Assembly (NCBI RefSeq): GCF_041146395.1
Contig: NC_091002.1
Span: 9,480,501 to 9,544,500, forward strand
Source of the DNA: Eulemur rufifrons
Taxonomy: Eukaryota > Chordata > Mammalia > Primates > Lemuridae
DNA: 64,000 nucleotides
Direction of reading: 5' to 3'
A program made the position numbers and the translations under genes. Shown here piece after piece: positions 55,708-64,000 of this stretch. Within the stretch, counting starts at the first letter, position 1. Every line of letters starts with the position of its first letter. The notes beneath the pieces were generated by a model, which did not search any database, was not told where the DNA came from, and worked only from the letters and a program-made list of their open reading frames with translations.

Positions 55708-58467
55708 TCCTTCTGTCTTCTGCAGATGTTGAAGCTCAGTGCCTGGCTCAGAGTCGGTGCAGACAGAGCAAGTGTCCATAAACGAAGGAACCATTCAGTG
55801 CTCCCCTCCAGGGAGCAGGTGCAGTGGGCCAGTGCACCCCGTCTGGTGGGAAGTGGCCAGATGAAGGCACCACTAAGCGTGTGTCCCCGACTCCCCACCC
55901 CGTGCTGTCTGAGGACCTGGGCAGCACAGACACAGTTCAGAGAGACACCTGCTTTCCAGGACAACTTCCACAGGCACCACTGGAATCCCTCTTCGTTAAT
56001 TCAGGCTGCCTGGAGAGAGCAAGGCTTTCTCAGTGTGAGACTAACGTATCCGCTGGAGAGACAGACAGTTTAACAGCCAAGCCTGCCTGTGGACTGGAAC
56101 ATTCCCCTCAGTGCGATGCCACCAGGTTTCTGTGGACCAGCACAAGCAATATTGAGGACCTCTGACCATCTAAGTGCCGGTTTTACCCCAGGGCCTCGTC
56201 GTGAGTGAGCAGGAGGTGAGGGTACAGACGGTCGTTCTCAGCTGGCTTTCTTGAGCCCTGCCCCTGAGATGAAACCACAGACAGGTGCCCTGGCATCTCT
56301 GGTCACTCTGGGGCAGCAGAAAGTCCAGTCTAATGCTCCATGGTAACCACCACAGCTCCAGGGCCTTGTCTGGTTTAATATCCACCCCACCCGCAAAATA
56401 GGGAGATGTTTCTGGCTTGGAAGACAGCAAGTGATGGCCCTGGGTTGTGACCAGCTTCTGTCTTCAGCATGTTCACTTCATCCCTCACCAACTCCTGTCT
56501 GTGCCCCCTCCCAGGGGAGGGGATGGGTCAGGGTAAGGGGGCAGTGAGGTGGACATCCCAGGCCAACTCTTGCCCTGGCTCTAGAACCCATCTGACAATC
56601 AGTTAAGAAGTGGCGGTGCTTAGGCCCAGGTTACAGAGGTGGATCTTGGGCCCAGCTGAGCCTGAGACAGTGTCCTCCGTAAACACACCAAAAGCCCCAG
56701 CGGCACACAGAAGTGGGTGGTGCACGGAATGACATTCCTACCAGGACCAGGCTGGCCCTGGATTAGCGGGACAGCCCTGGGGCAGAGATTCCCACGTGTG
56801 CACAATAGAAAGAATGCGCTGGGGGTGCTCCCTAAGCAGGTGGGATTCTGGATTGGGGCTTTGGGAATGTGCTTGTAACAAGCCCCATTGCAGTTTTTAT
56901 TGGCAATTTTGGGAAACTGCCTTAGGTTTTATCTGCACTTCCATGGGCTGGGTCCTAGGAGTCTTTCCTATGTTACTATATTACATTATATTACAACGGG
57001 ATAAGTGACATTTGTCCCTCTCAGTGCACTGAATCGGCACATAGATTACTAAGGGTTTGTCTTCTTGGCAACGTGGAGTTGGATCATGTCACGAGGCTGG
57101 AGTCTGCCATATCTCTCCATTGTAAAGGCCTTTTCCCCTCCACAGAGGTAATCTGTGCGGTGATGCTTTGACTACATGGTGCCCTGTTCCCCCAGACGTT
57201 GTCTACTCCTACATTTGTTTGGCCTCCTTCTGAAGAGGAGCTTCCTGCCTTCTTCCCCGCCTCCATTTTCTTTCCTTTTAGTACCACTATGGTCTCATGG
57301 ATTCTTTTTTTTAACATCAATGTGTTAAAATACATTGATGTCACTAAGAATATCTGTTCACATACCCCAGTGGAGGGAGGGCCCAAATTCCACAATGTCA
57401 TTCCAGCTGGTGGTCTTTATTCTACTGGGCTTTATAATTACCAACCTCTCAAAAATAATGCATTTGTTATTTCCCTCCCATTTCCTGAAAGACCGAGTCT
57501 GTGTTCCTTTGCAAATACCTAATTGACCAGAACAGACCAGCCAGCAGCGTTGCCAGGATCCCAGAGAGTTTTTCCTCTGCACCTGCGGTGTCACCAGGGG
57601 CTGGCGACGCTTCTGAGTCACTCATCCAGCCAATATTTATTGAGCCCTTATGATCAATGAGACACTCCAGGTCCTCAAGAAGCTTAAGCCTAGCAGACCA
57701 AAAACATCTGCTTTCCAATTTCCTCTGACTCCTGCAGCATTTCATGCCACTCACAAGACATCTTTCATCTTGGTTTCTGAGGCAGGGAGCTAGCTGCAGA
57801 TAGAACCCTAAATACCTGTTTAAAAGAACTTTAAAGGTAACTTATTATCTCCAGCAACACAGAATGGCTCACTACAACAGTAACAGATCCTGAACCAACA
57901 TCCGTCACTTCTTAGTAAATGAATTTTTAAAATGGTCTCCCCCCAAAAGAAGAAAGATCATAGAGAATCCTGCTAGAGCAGGGATCCCTGTCGCTGAGGC
58001 GAGCAGGTGCTCTGGCTGCCAGAACAGTCCCTTCTCTTGGAGGGGCAAATCTGCTTGTCAGCTTTACAGAAAAGAAAAGCAGTGCCCAGTTTCTTTCCAT
58101 TTTGCCTGTTCTGAAGCCCTACAGTTTGGCCATTAAAATGGAAGATGAGAGCCGCATTCCTCACCATGGCAGACCTGGCCCTTTGACCTGGCTCCCACCT
58201 TCATCTGAATCCAATTGTTGGTTGTATAGAGGAGGAAAAAATCTTTTACCCTACCCATGTTAGGTTTTCCAGCCAGGGGCCCTGTAAATTAGACTGGCCA
58301 AAGGCAGATCAACAACAACAACAAAACAGAACAGTCATTCATTAGCATATGCATTGCACTTAGACCTGGGAGGCCCCAGAGACTCAAGGGGTAGTCAGAG
58401 CTCTGGTTTGACCACAAAGAAAAAAGGTGTTGAGGCTCTGGGCAGGGAAGGCAAATTATGGGGCGGT
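55708..58467. other. Intergenic, unassigned
   Basis: 2.8 kb without a recognised gene. 57600-57700 contains 'CCAGCCAATATTTATTGAGCC' and a following stretch resembling the ancient repeat seen at 15430. Open frames of about 100-120 codons on both strands are unremarkable. Confidence 0.4.
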
Positions 58468-58844
58468 GTCTAGTCCATTTTGTGTTGCCATAGCAGAATC
58501 CCACAGACTGGGTACTTTAAATAGAATAGAATTTTATTTGGCTCGGGGTTCTGAAGGCTGGGAAGTCCAAGAGTGTGGCACTGGCATCTGGTGAGGGCCT
58601 TTGTGCTATATCATCCCATGGAAAAAAGGCAGAAGGGCAAGAGAGGGTGAGAGAGAGAAAGGGAGAGCAAGAGAGGGCCAAACTCATTTTTATAACAACC
58701 CACCTCCTGATAACAACATTAATCCATTTGTGAGGGTGGAGCCCTCATGGCCTAATCACCTCTTAATGATCCTACCTCTTATTATGGTCACAATGGCAAT
58801 TAAATTTCAACATGAATTTTGGAGGGGACATTCAAACCATAGCA
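58468..58844 (-). repeat. MaLR-type LTR (MST/THE1-like), antisense
   Basis: Reverse complement of an LTR: 'GTCTAGTCCATTTTGTGTTGC', 'AATAGAATTTTATTTGGCTC', 'GGTGGAGCCCTCATGGCC' and 'GGACATTCAAACCATAGC'. A GA-rich stretch at 58636-58677 is internal. No coding sequence. Confidence 0.9.
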
Positions 58845-59260
58845 GAAGGTGACCAGGAAAAGTATGGTAAATGGGTGTTTAGGAAGGTTGGTTATACAGA
58901 TTTAAGTCACTGCCTTCCCCATTGGTAAAAGCTGTTACCAGTTCTCTACCTTATATGGAGGGAAAAACATCTTATGGAAATTTCCTTTATAATAAATGTG
59001 AATTTCCTTTACAAAATGAAAATTTCTGCTCTGTTTTTAGAGCTTTTCCTGTGTCTGATAGATCTCAGTGGCTTTTAGTTCAAATTAATCCACATGCTAA
59101 AGAGGGATATTTTTGGGTAGCATAATCTGCTATCCCTCAGTTGCCTCTTCTGTGAACTGTCCAAGTTGGTGCCCACCTCAGGGTCTTTGCACTTGATGTT
59201 CCCCAGTTTCTTTCATTCATTCATTCATTTATTTTGGTCTCAGCTCAAATGTGCTTTTCT

Positions 59261-59316
59261 TTATAACTATCTAAAAATTATTTATTTATTTATAACTATC
59301 TAAAAATTATTTATTT
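59261..59316. repeat. 29-bp tandem duplication
   Basis: TTATAACTATCTAAAAATTA.. occurs at 59261 and again at 59290, with no mismatch over about 27 bases. Confidence 0.9.
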
Positions 59317-60519
59317 GAAAATAGCTGAGATAATCCTGGGGTTCATTTAGCCATTCCAGCAATATTAGTGGCCAGGGGACATAATGGCAAAAAGGCTTCT
59401 CCCTGCTTCAGCCACACACATAAGGAAGATTCAATATTGTGCCATGTGCCACGAGAGGAGGGGGATCACGGGAGTTCTCAGGAAGAAGAAATTACATCTG
59501 AGTGGGAGGATTGTTAAAGAAAGAAAAATTCAATGATACATGTTAAAGTACAGTGAGGAAGACTATTCAGGACCATCTCAGTAGGTATGGGGACCATTGC
59601 CATGAGGTCTTGCAGCAGGGGAGAAAGATCTGGCTCAGCTCCGAATATGGCACGGGCAGTGGAAATTTATAGCCAGGGAGCCGGGTGGGGGTCAGTGGAT
59701 GGAAAATTACTAAGAGGACACATCAGGGATGCGGGGACCCTGGCTAACCCAACTAAAAGGATCCGTTTTAGTTGGTGGAGGATGAGGAACTGATCAGATA
59801 TCGCAGATGAGAGGTTCCTGTTAAACTGACAGGGTTCTTGATAAAACTGGATTTTACAAGGAAGTGTATGGATGGACCTAGAAGAAGTTTCTGAAGCCAG
59901 ACTAAAGTTTGGTCAAGCAAAGAATCTTTGCCAGGACCATGGTAAATTTCATAAAGAAAATGTAGCTGTGAAAGATGCAAAGAAGGACTTAAAATTTAGT
60001 TAACCAGAGTAACAAAGCAAGAACTAAAAGTCAATCCAGTAAGAGAACACACAGTCCTTAAATCAGCAACCATTAATACAGTCTACAGCCACTGATTTTC
60101 CTTACTAACACTTATGCTAATTATAAAAGAAATATTGTGGAAAAAAACAGGAAATAAAAAATGTATAAGGAAAATAAAGAAACCTTCTAATAATTCTGCC
60201 ACTCAGAAATAACCAGTGCTTATGTTTTGGTATAAACCTGTGTTTCCAACATAGCAACCTCTAGCCACAAGTGATTATTTAATTTAAATTTAAATTAATT
60301 TAAATGAAATAAAGCTTATATCATTACTGTCATTTCTGGATTATATCCTCCTTATTTCTGTGTTTTTGTCAGTATCGTATCATCCTTTACACTTCCCTAG
60401 CTATTAAAATTGTCATTTCCTTTAGCCACATGATGGTTTATGATATTGACTTTGTGAATGCAGGTAAGTTGGGGCTTGCGCAGTGGACCAGGACTTGGTG
60501 GGGTGGGGTGGGGATGAAT

Positions 60520-60690
60520 GTTGACTGTTTCCCTTATTAGCTATGTGAGTTTAGGGAGATGTTTTAACTTCTCTGTGGCTCACCTTCTGCATTGTAAAGT
60601 GAGGGTAATTAAAGGCTGTTGTGGGGATTGAGTTAATCAGGTACAGCACACAGTCACGATCAACAGGTGTCAGCTTCACCATTATATGCT
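60520..60690 (+). repeat. MIR SINE, sense
   Basis: 'AGCTATGTGAGTTTAGGGAG', 'AACTTCTCTGTGGCTCACC', 'TTGTAAAGTGAGGGTAATTA' and 'GTTGTGGGGATTGAGTTAAT' follow the MIR consensus order. Confidence 0.85.
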
Positions 60691-61889
60691 CAGTGTGCCG
60701 CACAGCTGGGTGGATGAACCTTTACAAGGTTTTAATTCTAACCTATATCACAGTAGAAAACATCTTTGTACAGCTCGTTTTTTGCCTTTTGAATCAAAGC
60801 TTTCCCTGAAATCTGTTCCTCGGAGGGGTACAAAGTGGTCCTAGGGCATAATCATTTCTATGACTTCTCCTGATTTCCCAGATCACTCTCAGATTATGTC
60901 AGTCTACAGAGCTTCCAGCCACGCTTGGCCCCCACAGCACTGTTAGCAGTACCTGCAATTCCATCTTGCCGGCTCCAGAATCTCTAGGATATAGTGCAGG
61001 AGTGAATCCTAGAGCCAGAGCTGGGTGGCCCGTGGGGGCATTCGAGATTTATTGTACCCTCAGAAGTTTGCAGCTGGAAGGGCCTCCAGATAAGAAGATA
61101 ACTTTGAAAGCATCACACCAGGAAAACTACTGCACCTGGACTTTTATGACATCTCCTGTGGGCAACCTTTGCAGCCCTTTCAGCCCAAGACCACCAGGAG
61201 CAAACCCACGGTCCCACAAAATCAGATTTACCGACCCATTGCAATGAGGGGATCGTCCCAAGGTCAAAGGAAAAGGCAGATTCTTACGGGGTTGGGGAGG
61301 GTGAAGTTTAGGTGAACTTCACACGAAGCAGGGGTCCCTCAGGCTCAGAGCCAAGTAGGGGTCGGCAAGGGCTGACTGTGTGCAAGGGGTCACCAGTGTT
61401 GGTCTGCAGAGTGGACACCGCCCAGTTTCCTGGGGGACTATGGTGTTGAGCAAATGTGGGAGGCTGTGTCTGTCCAGACACCCCTATCTGGAGCTCCAGC
61501 CTGGGCTGGGATGAGGAGGCTGAGTCTGTCAGAGTAACCGAGCTCCTCCGGCCAGAGGGGGATGTTTCCTAATTCCTGCTGTAATTTCAAAGGGCAAAGT
61601 GTCTGCCAGTGTGTGATTTAAGGAGCAAGGCTTCTTAGAGAGTAAGGGGTCGTGATGACACTGGACTGGGGCTGTGTCACGCCCTTGGGGGAAATAGTGT
61701 CTCTGTTTCACTCGCAGCTGGTTTTCCCCGCGCCTGCCCCCCGGGTCTGAGGATTGGCAGGCAGATTGGCACTTGCCTGTCGGAAACTTTTACTCTTTTA
61801 GCTGGTATTTTCAAAGCCACCGGCCCCCGTTGGTGGCTTGCCAACGAGGGGGCAAATCCCCGCTCCCAGGTGGCGTGGGCAGGTCACTT

Positions 61890-62101
61890 GGACACTGCAG
61901 CTCCCCCGGACATCAGCATCCCCACCTAGGAGACGGGACGCCCCGCCCCCGCGCGGGCCCGCCCCCCGGCGCAGCGCGCATGCGCAGCCCGTGGCAGCCG
62001 GCCCACGCCGCAGTCTCCGGCGCCAGAGCCGCCGCAGCATCTGCAGGGTTCGCGCGTCCCGGCCGCTGTCCTTCGCCACCTCAGCCACCTGGGCCGGCGC
62101 G
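61890..62101 (+). promoter_or_regulatory. PYGB: CpG-island promoter and 5' UTR of PYGB
   Basis: A dense CpG island starts here and extends to about 62720. It has a perfect palindromic NRF1 core GCGCATGCGCA at 61976-61986, GC boxes (CCCCGCCCCC near 61941, CCGCCCCCC near 61960) and no TATA box. The PYGB start codon follows at 62102. The transcription start site cannot be placed exactly. Confidence 0.8.
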
Positions 62102-62344
62102 ATGGCGAAGCCGCTGACAGACAGCGAGAAGCGGAAGCAGATCAGCGTGCGGGGGATCGCGGGGCTGGGCGACGTGGCCGAGGTGCGGAAGAGCTTCAAC
62201 CGGCACCTGCACTTCACGCTGGTTAAGGACCGTAACGTGGCCACGCCCCGCGACTACTTCTTCGCGCTGGCGCACACGGTGCGCGACCACCTGGTGGGCC
62301 GCTGGATCCGCACGCAGCAGCACTACTACGAGCGCGACCCCAAG
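62102..62344 (+). CDS. PYGB: Glycogen phosphorylase, brain form, exon 1 (partial gene)
   Basis: First coding exon, residues 1-81 ([15 protein letters not shown]...YERDPK), followed by donor GTGAGG at 62345. Phosphorylase releases glucose-1-phosphate from glycogen in the cytosol, using pyridoxal phosphate. Visible here: the basic N-terminal segment with Ser15, the phosphorylase kinase target, and residues of the AMP site (N45/V46 of the cap, Q72, Q73, Y76, counting Met as 1). KQISVRG and [17 protein letters not shown] are hallmarks of animal phosphorylases. [12 protein letters not shown] is the brain form rather than the muscle (MSRPLSDQEKRK) form. The ATG lies in GGCGCGATGG, with G at +4. The remaining exons lie beyond the window. 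The position downstream of ENTPD6 on the same strand matches human 20p11.2. Confidence 0.97.
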
Positions 62345-63561
62345 GTGAGGCGGCCGCCCCTCCCCGCTCCGGGTGTGTTTGAGCCACAGGCCCCTGAGAC
62401 CTGGCGCGAGGCTGCGCGCTTCTCCCCAGAAAGACGCACGTACGGCGGCGCGTGCAGGATGTGGGGCAGATTTGAGGGCGGCCGCCCGATACCGCCGCGC
62501 AGCCTGCGGTGACCCGCGCAGTCGCCGCTCCCTGGGGTCGGCCTGGTGTGCGCTGGCCTGGCCTGGTGCTTCCCGCGCCCGGCCGGGGCGGGGACAGCAG
62601 CTTCGGGTGTCGCCTGGCACCCATGGCAGGGTGGGGGCCGGGCTCCCTCTGCGCAGGGCAGACCGCAGGACCCTTGTGAGGAGCCCGCGCCTAGCGAGCG
62701 TCCGCTGTTCCCCGCAGATCCCGAGCCCGGGAATCCGGCCGGGTGTTCCGGCGACTTTCCAGCCGTGACTTTCCAGCCGTGCACTTCCGTGATGGCTGCA
62801 GGCGGTGCTCCCGACACCCCCGTCCCAGCCTTTTGTTTTCCTGCAAATGCGTGTGGGAGAGCAGGGGACTGGAACCAGGCCTGGGCAGCTTTATGGGTTG
62901 GAAGGGGGTGAGTTCAGTAATCTGCAGGGAATTGAGTAGCTTTTTTGGGTCTAGGCTGAGTAGAAGAAAATCATTCAAGATGCCTGCTTAAACCGTGAGG
63001 GGTCCGAAGGTCAGAGATGGCTCTCCCTCTCCATCTCTTCAGAAGGCTCTGGCTTTGAGGTTTCCACACTTTTCTTGGAGAAATTTAGTTGGCGAAAGTT
63101 CATGGAGATTGTTTTAATAATTGTCACTTTTTTATATGTTGCAAAAATTTGCAATAGAAAAATACATTAAAGAAAGTCACTGATAATCCCCCATTACTCT
63201 TAACCATGTTAAAATACAGGTATATGTCCTTCCTGATCTTTTTGTATTCCTAAATATACATGCACATTTAAAAAAAAAAAGTACATGTTGCACGTAAAAT
63301 TTTGTAGCTTTTCCGTTTCATTCATAAACATTTGTAACTTTTTTGCTCATAAACAACTTTACAAAGTCAGTAAATAGGCGTGGTAGGTTACAGTCTTGGA
63401 CAGCCCCCTGTTGCCAGTTTTAATTTGCTCTAGACAAAGGAAAATTTGTCTTTCTCATATACTAAGTTCGAATGAAACTGGTGAGGAAAGAACACACTTG
63501 CAGGCCTGAAGCCAGTTTGCAAAGATTTCATTTGCAGTGTACACCTGGGCACTGGGCAGTT
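62345..63561 (+). other. PYGB intron 1 (start)
   Basis: The CpG island continues to about 62720. The rest is unassigned, with an AT-rich old repeat at about 63110-63350 ('CTGATAATCCCCCATTACTC', 'ACATGCACATTTAAAAAA'). Confidence 0.6.
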
Positions 63562-63857
63562 GATTTTTCTTTTTGGAGACAGAGTCTCACACTGTTGTCC
63601 CAACTAGAGTCCGGTGGCCATAATAGCTCACTGCAACTTCAAACTTCTGAGCTCTAGCGATCCTCTTGCCACAGCCTCCCGAGTAGCTGGGACTGACTAT
63701 AGGTAAGCGCCATTGCACCCAGCCAGTTTTTTCTATTTTTAGTAGAGACGGGTCTTGCTCTTGCCCAGGTTGGTCTGGAACTCCTGAGCTCAAGTGATCC
63801 TTCTGCCTCGGCGTCCTGAGTGTGCTAGGATGACAGGCTTGAGCCACCGTGCCCAGG
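63562..63857 (-). mobile_element. Alu element, antisense, in PYGB intron 1
   Basis: GGAGACAGAGTCTCACACTG, 'CAGCCTCCCGAGTAGCTGGG' and CCACCGTGCCCAGGC. It has no long poly-T, so it is degraded. The flanks 'GGGCAGTTGATTTTT' and 'GGACAGTTGTTTT' may be an imperfect duplication. Confidence 0.85.
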
Positions 63858-64000
63858 CTTGGACAGTTGTTTTGTTGATGATGACATTTTAATGTATTTT
63901 TGTAGAGCATTAAGATATACTTAATACAGTAATTGCTAAGAATGAGATTGATTGCTTTTCCAAACTTATTTTGGGGTACTGTTTTTTTTCTGAATAGAGA
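63858..64000 (+). other. PYGB intron 1, to window edge
   Basis: AT-rich, no recognised feature. Confidence 0.5.

Larger units (their letters stand above)
58845..61889. other. Intergenic between the MaLR and the PYGB promoter
   Basis: No gene seen. Contains a 29-base tandem duplication (59261-59316), an AT-rich old repeat at about 60120-60440 ('TTCTGCCACTCAGAAATAACC') and a MIR at 60520-60690. GC rises from about 61700. Confidence 0.45.

Noticed and set aside
62326..62817. 163-codon minus-strand frame beside PYGB exon 1
   Set aside because: Antisense shadow of a CpG island and PYGB exon 1; composition-driven.

Overview
The window is nuclear DNA from a primate, most likely a strepsirrhine (lemur or loris type). 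The Alu elements are abundant, and several of the long ones share the extra 'CAACTAAAAATA(TATA)GAAA' segment in the middle linker that I associate with strepsirrhine Alus. The genes are split by introns, the promoters are CpG islands, and L1, MIR, MaLR, hAT and Tigger repeats fill the remainder. The gene order, ENTPD6 followed by PYGB on the same strand, matches human chromosome 20p11.2.

Layout: 1-17200 is intergenic and made mostly of old and nested repeats (an antisense L1, several Alus, L1 3' ends, an LTR carrying a hAT insertion). A CpG island at 17200-17700 is the promoter and non-coding exon 1 of ENTPD6. ENTPD6 then runs to about 47800. Intron 1 holds a GC-rich retro-insert (20030-20650) and a nearly full-length antisense L1 (about 21650-28930) that itself carries two Alus and a Tigger transposon. 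Exon 2 lies at 30546-30613, and 13 coding exons lie between 31109 and 46604. The 3' UTR ends after AATAAA at 47778. From 47800 to 61890 is intergenic DNA with L1, MIR and MaLR fragments. A second CpG island (61890-62720) holds the promoter and first coding exon of PYGB (62102-62344), and PYGB intron 1 runs off the right edge.

ENTPD6 encodes a Golgi or secreted nucleoside diphosphatase. Splicing the 13 coding exons in phase gives an intact protein of 456 residues with a signal anchor and all five apyrase conserved regions. The longer N-terminus I recall from human ENTPD6 is still visible in exon 2, but here it is out of frame, so translation should begin at the methionine equivalent to human Met29. 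PYGB exon 1 encodes residues 1-81 of brain glycogen phosphorylase, including the Ser15 regulatory site.

I see no bacterial-type system, CRISPR array, RNA gene or recognisable novel gene system. The points most worth following are the ENTPD6 start-codon shift with its overlapping upstream ORF, the unidentified GC-rich retrocopy in intron 1, and a young-looking L1 insertion that carries transduced 3' sequence. Repeat boundaries without a stated target-site duplication are approximate.
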